A stretch of DNA of 64,000 nt from Bilophila wadsworthia ATCC 49260 (GCF_000701705.1 NZ_JNJP01000015.1:1-64000), one strand, 5' to 3'; counted from the first letter of the stretch, positions 51,040 through 59,482 are shown. The notes: generated by a model from the letters alone, not told the origin. A program made the numbers and translations.

Positions 51040-52139
51040 TCGTACAATCGTTCCGGGCCGCTACCGTAGAGAGTGCGGAGCTTACCCTCAATTTCCCGAA
51101 AGCATGCCAATATGTTTGGATTGAACACGCCGCATTCGCCGCTGACAATCATGCCAAGGGCCACCTCAAAACTGAAAGCCTTCTTGTAACACCGTGGGCT
51201 GACCAGCGCGTCATATACGTCTGCAATGGAGACTATCTGTGCCCATAAAGGGATATCGTCGCCCTTGCGCCCCTCCGGGTATCCGCGTCCGTCCCATCTC
51301 TCATGATGGTATTTGGCAATATCGTAGGCATACGTGAAAAACGGCAGTTCCCTCATCTGCGGAATTCTCTCCAGAAGTTGTCCTCCTTGTGTCGTATGCG
51401 TCTTCATGATCTCAAACTCCTCGGGGGTAAGGCGTCCTGGCTTGCTCAATATGGCGTCAGGAATGGAAATCTTCCCAACGTCATGCATAATCGCGGCCAA
51501 AGAAATATGCTCAATTTCCTCCGTCGAAAAATCTCTGCCCAGTGGGGAATTTTCAAGGAACAGCTTAGTGATGTCATGTATTTTCCGGATGTGCTCACCG
51601 GACTCGCCACTGCGAAATTCAATGGCTGTTGAAAGAGACTCTATCATCCCCATGTTCAGCCTCAGGATTCTTTTGGCCTGTTTTAAAAGCTGATCTTTTT
51701 GCTGGCCCACCACACTGGAGAGTCGTTTACGTGCCGTAAACAATTCAATAACGGAATTAACCCGGCGTTGCACCATATACGAAGAAATAGGTTTAGAAAT
51801 GACATCCATCACGCCGAGTTCATATGCTCGCTTGATGATTCTCGTATCTGTTTCTCCAGTAATAAGAAAGACGGGAATATGATCAACAACACCATCTCTG
51901 TTAAGTTTTTTCAATACTTCAATACCGCCCATTACAGGCATGACCATATCCAGAAGGACAGCACAAAATTTTTGTCCACATTCTAGTATTTTATTGAGAT
52001 ACTCTTTTCCATTTTCAGCCATTTCAATGGAATGAGACGCAGAAAAAATATTTCCCAACACATCACGGTTCATTTCATCATCATCGACAATAAGAATTGT
52101 GTTAGGAATAACTATTTTATGCATGAATGAATATTCCAT
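51036..52139 (-). CDS. Response regulator with HD-GYP c-di-GMP phosphodiesterase output
   Basis: A 367-residue cytoplasmic regulator. The receiver (about 10-130) has TILIVDDDEMNRDV and the phosphoacceptor Asp in CAVLLDMVMPVMGG. After a coiled linker the HD-GYP domain (about 165-340) shows IMHDVGKISIPDAIL (HD pair), the HTTQGGQLLE helix, and KYHHERWDGRGYPEG (HHE and GYP motifs), all consistent with an active phosphodiesterase. It is the first gene of the three-gene relay operon. Together with the EAL protein at 12523 this gives the window two different routes for destroying c-di-GMP. Confidence 0.93.
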   Translation of the reverse strand: MEYSFMHKIVIPNTILIVDDDEMNRDVLGNIFSASHSIEMAENGKEYLNKILECGQKFCAVLLDMVMPVMGGIEVLKKLNRDGVVDHIPVFLITGETDTRIIKRAYELGVMDVISKPISSYMVQRRVNSVIELFTARKRLSSVVGQQKDQLLKQAKRILRLNMGMIESLSTAIEFRSGESGEHIRKIHDITKLFLENSPLGRDFSTEEIEHISLAAIMHDVGKISIPDAILSKPGRLTPEEFEIMKTHTTQGGQLLERIPQMRELPFFTYAYDIAKYHHERWDGRGYPEGRKGDDIPLWAQIVSIADVYDALVSPRCYKKAFSFEVALGMIVSGECGVFNPNILACFREIEGKLRTLYGSGPERLYE

Positions 52140-52888
52140 AATTATTTGAAAAAATGTATAAAATATTTAATGATATATTGTCGCTTGTTTTATCAGCGAA
52201 ACGAGAAACAAAATATTCCCAAGGTTGCCCCTATTTTCTTATTTGAGAAAATATTAATAATTTTTTATAATTGATTTCATTTTAATATAAAAACACGAAT
52301 AGTTACGTGTGTAAATAAAAATATCGAAATCAAGGACTGCTCATGTACAAATATTGCTATATAGAGCCAATTATATTTACTAGTTATTTAATATGATATA
52401 CTGGGCGTATCTGGAACGGATACGTTGCTTCTAGGTTCAACCGAATCGGGGAAATAGCTGAGGTGCTGAACAGTTCCATGACGGAATTTTTCAAGAAAAA
52501 TGACTCCGTAAGGGCGAGACCTGACTATCTTGCAGACAGCATCAATCCTCTTCCGCTAGGAAAATCCGATATGCGCCGGAACAGGCCATCCTGCAATGGT
52601 GTTCCGAACAAACAGATGTTACGGACTCGGCATCATGTGTTCGAACATCGCAACCTTGCTGCCTTATACCAGCCGCGTCATTGAGACGCTTCCACGGCTT
52701 GCTCCGGCACTGTTCGGACTGCTCGAAGGGGCCTTGAGGAGGAACGCATGGCGGATACCTGCTGACTGTGCCGATTGGGGCTTTTGACGAGGATGCCGCC
52801 GTGTCTCGGAAAACACGTCGAATGGGATTGCGGAACTGCACGCCAGTGCCGTTTGTCCCGTTTCATAGCCAGATAGGAAGGAAAAGAT
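52140..52888. other. Intergenic stretch, AT-rich then possibly decayed coding sequence
   Basis: About 750 bases. 52140-52420 is strongly AT-rich and must contain the promoter of the relay operon. 52420-52850 is GC-richer; short open pieces in shifting plus-strand frames (for example VLNSSMTEFFKKNDSVRARP near 52465, then KIRYAPEQAILQW near 52562) look like remnants of a frameshifted gene that I cannot identify. Confidence 0.4.
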
Positions 52889-52960
52889 ATGAGTCTCGGA
52901 AAATGGATACCTGTGGTGATTGCGATTCTGACCGTCATAGCGGATGAGATGGACGAGTAA
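52889..52960 (+). CDS. Micro-ORF: 23-residue hydrophobic peptide
   Basis: ATG preceded by AGGAAGGAAAAG at ideal spacing, 23 codons, TAA, then a perfect terminator only four bases later. The peptide begins MSLGKWIPVVIAILTVI and ends ADEMDE: a single hydrophobic helix with an acidic tail. This layout resembles small membrane peptides, including type I toxins and holin-like leaders, but I do not recognise the family. It lies just outside the presumed left end of the Mu-like prophage. It could also be the translated end of the decayed gene upstream. Too short for ordinary gene callers. Confidence 0.5.
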   Translation: MSLGKWIPVVIAILTVIADEMDE

Positions 52961-52964
52961 AAAA

Positions 52965-53004
52965 GGTGGAGGCTGAAAAATCAGCCTCCACCGTTTATTT
53001 TTTT
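52965..53004 (+). terminator. Strong intrinsic terminator
   Basis: A perfect 12-bp stem GGTGGAGGCTGA / TCAGCCTCCACC with AAAA loop and a long T-rich tail. It ends the micro-ORF transcript. Confidence 0.92.
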
Positions 53005-53110
53005 ATTTCAAAACCTCATCCTGTACAGGCAGCGGACAGAAAAAAGAAAGATGAATCTTTCCAATTATAGGGGGTCAGGATAGATGAGAATGGCGGTGGG
53101 GCTAGATCGT

Positions 53111-53143
53111 GTCGGCGATATGTCGGCGATATGTAGGCGGTAC
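53111..53143. repeat. Three tandem 11-bp repeats near the prophage left end
   Basis: GTCGGCGATAT, GTCGGCGATAT, GTAGGCGGTAC in immediate succession. Position, number and length suggest transposase end-binding sites; unproven. Confidence 0.55.
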
Positions 53144-53243
53144 GCGGGGATAGGGCTGGCGAGGCTCGCGTTTTGGGTACAAAAGTGAAGTTGAGAATAT
53201 GGGCCGTTCTGAAGGCCTTTTTTCACGCAAAATGAGAATAAGG

Positions 53244-53290
53244 AATGCCCCGGTGCGTGTCGGATTTGACACAAAACCGGGGCATTTTTT
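53244..53290. terminator. Long hairpin beyond the repressor gene
   Basis: ATGCCCCGGT / ACCGGGGCAT with an inner GTGTC / GACAC stem; T6 on the plus strand. It could end transcripts reading into the prophage from the left, or the repressor mRNA. Confidence 0.65.
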
Positions 53291-53299
53291 GCGCTGTTT

Positions 53300-53848
53300 T
53301 TACGTGCGGGGTTGGGGCCGGTCACTGGGCGGAATATTCTTCTGCTCGTCAAGCGGGGAGAGCGTCCCTTCGATTTTACGTTTCCTGAGTTCCGATATGG
53401 TGAGATTTTCCTCAGGCTTTTCCTTCCTGAGTTCCGCGTTTTCCTTGATCAATTCGCTGTTTTCCCTTGCTAGCCTTCGAAGCTCCGCGTTCACCTCGCG
53501 CAGCTCCGTACTCAGCTCGCGCCGTTCCCTGCGCTCCTCCGCCAGCTCCTTTTCTAGCAGCTCACAGCGAGCGCACGTTGTTGTTCCCGTTATTTCGCTT
53601 GGTTGCGCCTGTTCAGACTGCGTGTTTGCGGTGTGTTCGTCATCGGGGCGCATGGGGCCAACGCCATTCATAAGCCATTCGATTGATATTTTAAGTCTGT
53701 CGCTTATTTTTTTAACTGTTTTAAATTCAGGAATTTTTTTGCCTTTTTCATAGAGATAAAGCGTTTGTTGGTGAATGCCAATTTGTTCAGCAAATATTTT
53801 GCGTGAAACATTCCCTCTTTGTTCTCGGATTCTTTCAGCTATGCTCAT
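53300..53848 (-). CDS. Mu-like prophage repressor: XRE helix-turn-helix with coiled coil
   Basis: A 182-residue DNA-binding protein. Residues 1-65 are an XRE/Cro-type helix-turn-helix (FAEQIGIHQQTLYLYEKGKK). Residues 100-160 form a highly charged coiled coil (ELLEKELAEERRERRELSTE...). There is no S24 peptidase domain, so it is not a self-cleaving LexA-type repressor; inactivation would need another route, as in Mu where Clp proteases act. The start at 53848 follows GGGAAG; the longer frame would translate through the operator repeats. The gene is divergent from the early operon, as the immunity gene should be. Confidence 0.82.
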   Translation of the reverse strand: MSIAERIREQRGNVSRKIFAEQIGIHQQTLYLYEKGKKIPEFKTVKKISDRLKISIEWLMNGVGPMRPDDEHTANTQSEQAQPSEITGTTTCARCELLEKELAEERRERRELSTELREVNAELRRLARENSELIKENAELRKEKPEENLTISELRKRKIEGTLSPLDEQKNIPPSDRPQPRT

Positions 53849-53957
53849 GCAAAACTTCCCAGCGCGAAGTTTTGCGCGAAGTTTTGCGCGCAAGGCTTCC
53901 GCAATATCCCGTATTAAAACGATATACAGGAATTTTAAAAATATTTAAGTTTTGCGC
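53849..53957. promoter_or_regulatory. Repressor operator cluster
   Basis: GCAAAACTTC - 7 bases - GAAGTTTTGC is a perfect 10-bp inverted repeat at 53849-53875. GCGCGAAGTTTT is also tandemly repeated at 53862-53873 and 53874-53885, and a further AAGTTTTGCGC occurs at 53947-53957. The copies lie between the repressor start and the rightward early genes, where immunity operators are expected. Confidence 0.75.
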
Positions 53958-54109
53958 TAAACAAGGTTGACTTTTTAAGTCTTTTGACTGAAAAAGGTCT
54001 TGTGAGCGGTTCAGTAGTCAATTCAGTTCTGAACCACTGTAACCGCCTACAATCGGAAGATCAACGTCCTGACTTTCGTGAAGTTTGGACAAGCGTCAAA
54101 GGAAAGCAC

Positions 54110-54538
54110 ATGTCTCAGATGTCCCTTTTCGACTGCGATTACACCCGGTTTGCCGGAGTCATGCCCGCAGTACGCGCCGCCATGCGGCGGGCGGCGGGCG
54201 CTCCGGACAGCGTCGGGCGTAAAGGGTTGGTCGACAAGATCAATCTGATCACGACCGAGGCTGAAATCCGGCTTACGGGCGGACAGGGGACGTCCATCTC
54301 CAAGGACACCTTGGACAAATGGTTGTCCCCTTCGGACACCAGTCATCCTCCTTCGGTACTGGCCGTGCTGGTCTTCTGCCGGGCCTGCGACAACTTTGAT
54401 GCGCTCCGCGTCATCGTGCAGGCCGTGGGGATGGATTTGATGACGCCGGAGGACAGGCGGCTCCGGGATTATGCCGAGGCCGACCTGAGAATGAAGGAAG
54501 CGCGGAAGCGCAAGAAGCGGTTGGAGGAGGGGTTATGA
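54110..54538 (+). CDS. Phage early protein, unknown function
   Basis: A 142-residue basic protein, first gene of the rightward early operon. No family is recognised with confidence; the middle (SISKDTLDKWLSPSDTSHPP) looks like a helix-turn-helix recognition region, as seen in small phage regulators, and the C-terminus is a charged helix (MKEARKRKKRLEEGL). ATG 54110 is chosen because AAAGGAAAG precedes it; the open frame begins earlier within the operator region. Its stop overlaps the next start (ATGA-type), indicating an operon. A role in regulation similar to Mu Ner is possible. Confidence 0.65.
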   Translation: MSQMSLFDCDYTRFAGVMPAVRAAMRRAAGAPDSVGRKGLVDKINLITTEAEIRLTGGQGTSISKDTLDKWLSPSDTSHPPSVLAVLVFCRACDNFDALRVIVQAVGMDLMTPEDRRLRDYAEADLRMKEARKRKKRLEEGL

Positions 54539-54816
54539 GCCGACGTCGTGCGGGAACTCCCGTTACTCGGGCGAAGCTCGGCGCACTGCGGTGCGGCGTC
54601 GCCAAGCGCATCTATGAAGCCCTCCAGCGAAAGGGGTGCACGGCTGGCGTCATTGCCAAAGAGCTCTGCATTTCCGAATCCGCCGTGTGCGCCACTGTCA
54701 GAGGATGCAACCACTCGGAGCGCGTTCTCGATGCGCTCAGAGGAGCGGGCGTGCCCGAAAGATACCTTTTTGACCCCCGCCGGATGACTCCGGCAGGGAA
54801 GGAGGCGGCAGCATGA
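54535..54816 (+). CDS. Small DNA-binding protein, Ner/Cro-like candidate
   Basis: A 93-residue basic protein overlapping both neighbours by four bases. The centre (AKRIYEALQRKGCTAGVIAK followed by ELCISESAVCATVRG) is a clear helix-turn-helix, close in layout to phage Ner and lambda-repressor-like folds. In Mu, Ner represses early transcription and the repressor gene. Position directly after the first early gene supports that role, although the sequence match is only structural. Confidence 0.65.
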   Translation: MSRRRAGTPVTRAKLGALRCGVAKRIYEALQRKGCTAGVIAKELCISESAVCATVRGCNHSERVLDALRGAGVPERYLFDPRRMTPAGKEAAA

Positions 54817-55025
54817 ACGACTTTTCGGACGTAGGAATGCTGAAAGACGGAGTGGATCGGATTCAGACGGCCATTGATTTTCTCGAATCCGAAGACATCA
54901 AGAGAGCACTCATTCGGTGTGGCAAGTGTGGTTACGGCGCTCTTGTAACCGATCTTATTCACGCGAAGTGCGCTGTTGCGGCTGTGGCCACCGTCATGGA
55001 GCGGGAAAAGGAGGAGAAAGCATGA
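54813..55025 (+). CDS. Small phage protein, unknown
   Basis: 70 residues, coupled by ATGA overlaps to the genes before and after. It contains CGKCGYGALVTDLIHAKC, with three cysteines that might bind zinc, and an acidic N-terminus. No family recognised. Confidence 0.6.
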   Translation: MNDFSDVGMLKDGVDRIQTAIDFLESEDIKRALIRCGKCGYGALVTDLIHAKCAVAAVATVMEREKEEKA

Positions 55026-55396
55026 GTAGTCTTGCCAACGCAAAGCCTTGGTCACCGTTTTTCATAAGAGAACTTCAGGAGCTTGCCCAGTTTCTGGATG
55101 ATTTGGGCATGTCGCAGGAGCTGATCAACATGACTCTGGCGGCACGGGCTGGTTTGCCGGTTGCACCGGTCGATCCGAAGTCTCCTGTCTTCGTATGGGA
55201 GAAGGACGAGGCTCCGGCTCCCGAAGCACAGCCCCGCAGTCTGGATGAACGCCGCGAGGCTGTGCTTCAGGCAATCAAAGGCATGGGTGTAGCGGACATC
55301 ATCGACGTGTTGTCGCTGCCGCTCAATACTGCACTCGCCAAGACCGGGATGGTGGCGACGATCAGTGTCCGCAACACCTTCTCCTACAAGGAATAG
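55022..55396 (+). CDS. Small phage protein, unknown
   Basis: 124 residues, starting in an ATGA overlap. The N-terminal helix pair (FFIRELQELAQFLDDLGMSQ) is followed by a Pro/Glu-rich linker and a C-terminal part (VLQAIKGMGVADIIDVLSLP). No membrane segment or known motif. Its stop is followed by the repetitive GC-rich tract, which stays open in another frame up to 55641, so a frameshifted extension is conceivable. Confidence 0.55.
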   Translation: MSSLANAKPWSPFFIRELQELAQFLDDLGMSQELINMTLAARAGLPVAPVDPKSPVFVWEKDEAPAPEAQPRSLDERREAVLQAIKGMGVADIIDVLSLPLNTALAKTGMVATISVRNTFSYKE

Positions 55397-55757
55397 AGCC
55401 GCAGCGTGCCGGAACGCCCCGAGCGTCCGCGCACCTGACGGCCCGGCTGCCAAGAACGCCGGAGCCTCCGAAGGCCGGAACCCCGCGAGGGTTTGAGCCT
55501 CGGAACGCCGGAGCCTCAGCGGGTCGGCATCCCCAGCGGATCGGAACCCCGGAAGGCCGGAGCATCCTGAAGACCGGAACTCCACGCGAGTTAGCGTCTC
55601 GGAAGGCCCGAGCGTCGGCAGCGGCTACCGCGCCCGTGTAGGCTTTCGCCGCATTTCCAGCGAAAGCAGCGTACAACGGCGAGATTCCGCCTCCTGACGG
55701 TGGGACGCCAGCCCGGAGCGGCACAATCCGGGCCACATTTTTTGAAGGAGCAGTGGT
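55397..55757. repeat. Degenerate GC-rich repeat tract upstream of the transposase gene
   Basis: From 55400 to about 55640 short units built on (C/G)CGGAAC(C/G)CC and GCCGGAGCCTC recur about ten times at irregular 12-25-base spacing. One plus-strand frame (55396-55641) is open without a start codon and reads GTP(R/E) four times. From 55641 two hairpins follow (GCTTTCGC / GCGAAAGC, then CCCGG / CCGGG with a T6 run) before the AAGGAG of the transposase gene. No ordinary gene is supported. Confidence 0.6.
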
Positions 55758-57926
55758 ATGGCAATGAAGGACGCATATAGCACGCAAGAACTTGCTATCC
55801 TGCTGTGCCTTGTTGTTTCCAGCATTATTCGCAAGGCTAGAGATGAAAACTGGGGGTGGCGCAAGCGTCCCGGTCGGGGCGGCGGGAAGGAATGGCTGAT
55901 CGCCTCCATGCCGGAAGCCACTCAAGCATCCATCACGGCGGCTGAAGCAAAGATGCTCGGCGCGTCCGAAGCCCTGCCGGAAATCTGCTCCTCCACGCCA
56001 GCGCTCATGAAGGACATCACGCCCGCCATTCTTGACGACAAGCGCCGCTATAAGGCGCTCGTCAAAGCCGATCTGGTGGCCTTGTACCTTGATTGGCAGC
56101 GCAAATACGGCCACACGAGCTACCAGAAGGATATGTTCATCGCCGCCTATCAGGGGGGAGCGTGGCCCCGGCTCCTTGCCGAGTATGGCCCCTCCCTCGC
56201 ATGGAAGTCGCTGGAGCGGTGGAAGCTGAATCAGAAGAAGGCGGGCTCCTCTCTGGCCCTCGCGGACAGGCGGGGAATGGCACAGCGCGGTTCTTCCATC
56301 CTGACCGAAGAACACCACAAAATCATTCTCGGCAATGTTCTCAACCCTAATGCCCCCAAAATCGGCGAGTGCGTGGAGAAGATCAAGCAACGCTGCAAGG
56401 CGCAGGGGCTGCTGATTCCTTCCGATGCCACAATCCGCCGTTTCGTCAAGAAGTTCGACGCGCACTGCCATGACCAGTTCGTTTTTTGGCGGCAGGGCAA
56501 GAAGGCGTGGAACGACGAATGCGTCATCTCCATTATGCGCGACTGGAATAGCGTGGAGGTTGGAGACATCGTCATTGCGGATGGCAAGGTGCTGAACTTC
56601 GAGACGATCAATCCAGATACGGGCAGGGGCTGCCGTATGACGCTGCTCCTTTTTTACGATGGGCGCAGCCGGAGTCCTCTTGGTTGGGAGATCATGGCTA
56701 CGGAAAACATACAGTGCATCTCCGTGGCCTTTCGGCGCACCTGCATCATGCTCGGCAAGATTCCCCGCGTGGTCTACCTCGACAACGGCAGAGCCTTCCG
56801 TGCGAAATTCTTCAAGGGAAGCCCCGAATTCGAGCAGGCGGGATTTTGCGGCCTTTACCGTGACCTTGGCTGCGAAGTCATTCATGCATGGGCTTACCAC
56901 GGCCAGACCAAGCCCATTGAGCGCTTCTTTGAAACCATGCACGAGGCGGAAGTTTTTGTGCCGAGCTATGTGGGGCGCGACATCGCCCACAAACCCGCCC
57001 GCCTGAAGCGTAACGAAACGCTCCACCGGGAGCTTTACGAAGCCTTGGGGGGACGTGCTCTGACGGTTGAAGAAACGCATGTGGTTGTCGCCAGATTTTT
57101 CGAGACCTACTCCAATCGGCCTCAATACAGGACGCACCTGAAGGGACGCACCCCGGCGGAGGTCTTTGAGGAAGGCAGGGGGTCCGGCGTTGATCTGCAA
57201 AAGCTTACGCTGCTGATGATGGAAAAGGAGATCAGAACCATCACCAAAGACGGCATCCAGCTTCATGGGCGGTACTACTATGATGAGGCCCTGTATTCCC
57301 GCCGTCACCCCGTGCTCGTCCGCTATGATTTCCTTATGTCCCCGCACACTATCCTCGTCTACACACTGGAGGGCGACTACATCTGCCAAGCCCGCGACCG
57401 GGAACATTATCGGATCGCTTACGGCGTTCATCCGGCGGCGTCCATTCTCGGCAGAGATGAAGACGTGAGTGAGCTTGAGGAATCCATCGCCATGAAGGGG
57501 AGGCAGGAAAATACCACTTTTTCAGGCTTCCGGGGGATGCTCGAGCTGGTGAAGGCGGAAATGGGAGAAAGGGAAGACTCCAAGAAGCTCAAGGAGCGGA
57601 TGTCGTTGAAGAGGCCCGCCCCCAAGCCCAAGGCCGTCACCGCCGCCGAAAAATCCGAGATCGAGGACGCCAAGGCCCGCGCCAAGCAGGAAATGGCGTC
57701 TCCGCAGGGATACGAGCCTTCCTTCACCCGGCGTTTCCGGGACGAGAAGGAGCGGTACGAGTACCTTTTTGTCCTGCGCTACGAGCGGAAGATCGAACTT
57801 GTTCCACAAGATACGGCATGGATGGAGGCGTTTGAACAGACGCCGACGTTCATCCGCAACTTCAAGGCCCAATATGACGCCCGGCTGGAGATCATAGCTA
57901 TTCGGGAAGAACGGGCCGCAATATAA
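55758..57926 (+). CDS. muA: Mu-type transposase (MuA)
   Basis: A 722-residue DDE transposase. An N-terminal Mu-type winged helix (1-60: YSTQELAILLCLVVSSIIRK) is followed by further end-binding domains (about 90-250). The catalytic core (about 265-440) has VEVGDIVIADGKVL (first Asp), RVVYLDNGRAFRAKFF (second Asp) and QTKPIERFFETMHE (Glu). A beta-barrel (about 480-560) and a charged C-terminal tail (about 590-722, KKLKERMSLKRPAPKPKA) likely contact MuB and ClpX. The length is slightly longer than Mu A (663). AAGGAG precedes the start by seven bases. Confidence 0.95.
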   Translation: MAMKDAYSTQELAILLCLVVSSIIRKARDENWGWRKRPGRGGGKEWLIASMPEATQASITAAEAKMLGASEALPEICSSTPALMKDITPAILDDKRRYKALVKADLVALYLDWQRKYGHTSYQKDMFIAAYQGGAWPRLLAEYGPSLAWKSLERWKLNQKKAGSSLALADRRGMAQRGSSILTEEHHKIILGNVLNPNAPKIGECVEKIKQRCKAQGLLIPSDATIRRFVKKFDAHCHDQFVFWRQGKKAWNDECVISIMRDWNSVEVGDIVIADGKVLNFETINPDTGRGCRMTLLLFYDGRSRSPLGWEIMATENIQCISVAFRRTCIMLGKIPRVVYLDNGRAFRAKFFKGSPEFEQAGFCGLYRDLGCEVIHAWAYHGQTKPIERFFETMHEAEVFVPSYVGRDIAHKPARLKRNETLHRELYEALGGRALTVEETHVVVARFFETYSNRPQYRTHLKGRTPAEVFEEGRGSGVDLQKLTLLMMEKEIRTITKDGIQLHGRYYYDEALYSRRHPVLVRYDFLMSPHTILVYTLEGDYICQARDREHYRIAYGVHPAASILGRDEDVSELEESIAMKGRQENTTFSGFRGMLELVKAEMGEREDSKKLKERMSLKRPAPKPKAVTAAEKSEIEDAKARAKQEMASPQGYEPSFTRRFRDEKERYEYLFVLRYERKIELVPQDTAWMEAFEQTPTFIRNFKAQYDARLEIIAIREERAAI

Positions 57927-57938
57927 AGGAGAGTTTTC

Positions 57939-58667
57939 ATGCGTGATGTGATCATCACCACGGACGCGATGGCCCGCTTCAATGCGGCGACGGACGAAAT
58001 TCTGGAGTCCGGGAAGGCCATGTCCGGTTTTATCCTCGCCTATGGACAGGCCGGGCGCGGGAAATCCATAGCCGCCGATCAGTATCATATAGATCGCGGC
58101 GGGGCGTACGTCCGGGTATGGCAGGGGTGGAGCCAGACGGCTTTCCTCCAGCGGCTGCTGTTTGAAGTGCGCGGGAAGAATCTGGATATGCCCCGGCATA
58201 CCGGGCAGCGCTGTAAGGAGATGATCGTCGACATCATTGACGAGCAGCGCCGTAACGGGGAGATGCGCCCCATTTTTATTGACGAGGCGGATCGCCTCAA
58301 GATCGACCGCATCGAAGACCTGCGCGACATCCATGAGATGACAGGCGTGCCCGTCGTCCTCATCGGGGAGGAAGACCTGCTCAACATGCTGTCGAACCGT
58401 CGGCGCATCTGGAGCCGCGTGGTGCAGGAGGTCGAATTCGGCCCCCTCAGCCCCGTTGAGGTCGGCGTTTACGCCATGAAAGCAGCCGGGCTGGACATTC
58501 CCGCCGACGAATGTGCGAAGATCACCACGCGTGCGGAAGGCGACTTCAGGCTGGTGCGTAACATGATGTTGTTGCTGGAGCGTTCCGCCAAGGCATCCGG
58601 GGATTTCACAGTGAATGCGGACACCCTTGATATGGTGCTGTCCTCCAGAACGTGGCGGAGGGCTTGA
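57939..58667 (+). CDS. muB: Transposition ATPase MuB
   Basis: A 242-residue AAA+ ATPase that selects target DNA and stimulates the transposase. Walker A is AYGQAGRGKSIAADQYHI (about 30-45), Walker B EMRPIFIDEADRL (about 105-117), and a sensor region is PVVLIGEEDLLNML. It lacks the N-terminal helix-turn-helix extension of Mu B (312 residues), as in many shorter prophage homologues. It follows the transposase by 12 bases with AAAGGAGAG in front. Confidence 0.93.
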   Translation: MRDVIITTDAMARFNAATDEILESGKAMSGFILAYGQAGRGKSIAADQYHIDRGGAYVRVWQGWSQTAFLQRLLFEVRGKNLDMPRHTGQRCKEMIVDIIDEQRRNGEMRPIFIDEADRLKIDRIEDLRDIHEMTGVPVVLIGEEDLLNMLSNRRRIWSRVVQEVEFGPLSPVEVGVYAMKAAGLDIPADECAKITTRAEGDFRLVRNMMLLLERSAKASGDFTVNADTLDMVLSSRTWRRA

Positions 58668-58668
58668 G

Positions 58669-59319
58669 ATGGAAGGCATCTCCGTAACCGTGGATATGGT
58701 ACGCAGCGCTCTGCAGAGCTTTTGTTCCGGAGGCGGGCAGGTCACGACCAAGCAGTTGATGGCCGCACTGGGACTGGAGTGTGAAGCAGAGAAGGCACGG
58801 CTCAGGAGACGGCTTACCGACATGGTGCATCATGGTGAGCTGAAACGCATTGATGAGGGTGTCTTTGAGTATAACTTCTCCCATCGCCCTCGCAATCCTC
58901 AGAGCTTCAGCAAGATATGGCGCTTTGTCCGGCATGCGAAACCAGGGTGGAGCTTCAGTACCGCAGCGTTGATGACGCATCTTTCCTACACACAGGTCAG
59001 CCGTTACTGCGCATGGCTTGAGGAGGAGGACTACATCTGTCGCGCCGGACGGGATGGGCAGACGATCCTCTATCAGGCTACCCGGAAGGCTGATGCCCAT
59101 CCGGAAGCGCCGTATCCGCCGCTTCGGGATGTTGATCCTTTCGCCAGGGAAAAGGCGGCGGCAGCCCGGATAGTCCAGCTCCTTCTCTGCCACGATCCGT
59201 ATTCCCGGAAGGTAGGGGTGAGTGTGACCGAAGCGTGTCGGACCTTACTGTCCCGATTCGAAAAAAATGTCATCCAAAATGAGAATGAACCTGAAGGAGA
59301 ATCCCATGTTCAGCGATGA
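58669..59319 (+). CDS. Phage protein with two winged-helix-like domains
   Basis: 216 residues, starting one base after the muB stop. Two helical segments of winged-helix character are visible: VTTKQLMAALGLECEAEKAR...RRLTDMVHHGELKRIDEGVF (about 20-65) and WSFSTAALMTHLSYTQVSRY followed by WLEEEDYICRAGRDGQTILY (about 90-130). The C-terminal 60 residues form a further helix-turn-helix-like part. Probably DNA-binding; no precise family is recognised. Confidence 0.65.
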   Translation: MEGISVTVDMVRSALQSFCSGGGQVTTKQLMAALGLECEAEKARLRRRLTDMVHHGELKRIDEGVFEYNFSHRPRNPQSFSKIWRFVRHAKPGWSFSTAALMTHLSYTQVSRYCAWLEEEDYICRAGRDGQTILYQATRKADAHPEAPYPPLRDVDPFAREKAAAARIVQLLLCHDPYSRKVGVSVTEACRTLLSRFEKNVIQNENEPEGESHVQR

Positions 59320-59479
59320 AATCAGAAGCGTTATGGCGGCGTTGGGCGTTCTTGCCGGAAAGATCGGCGAAGAGGAATGGGCGCTGGTGAGGATGGCGCG
59401 GCACAATCTCGGCGAGCTTGCCAATCGCGTACAGGCTGTTGAAGGTAAAATTCAGGTTTCCGTGTCGGAAGAGGAGTAG
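59306..59479 (+). CDS. Small phage protein, tandem paralogue 1
   Basis: 57 residues, starting inside the preceding gene (14-base overlap) after AAGGAG. All-helical and amphipathic (FSDEIRSVMAALGVLAGKIG). It aligns with the next gene product: SD-(E/Q)-(I/L)-RSV at the N-terminus and LG-x-LA-x2-V-x3-E at the C-terminus. Unknown function. Confidence 0.6.
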   Translation: MFSDEIRSVMAALGVLAGKIGEEEWALVRMARHNLGELANRVQAVEGKIQVSVSEEE

Positions 59480-59482
59480 GGC

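Noticed and set aside
53111..53143. CRISPR-like array
   Set aside because: Repeats are only 11 bp, directly adjoining, with no spacers and no cas genes anywhere in the window.
55397..55641. Diversity-generating-retroelement variable region
   Set aside because: No reverse transcriptase or template repeat is present and the repeats are not adenine-biased.
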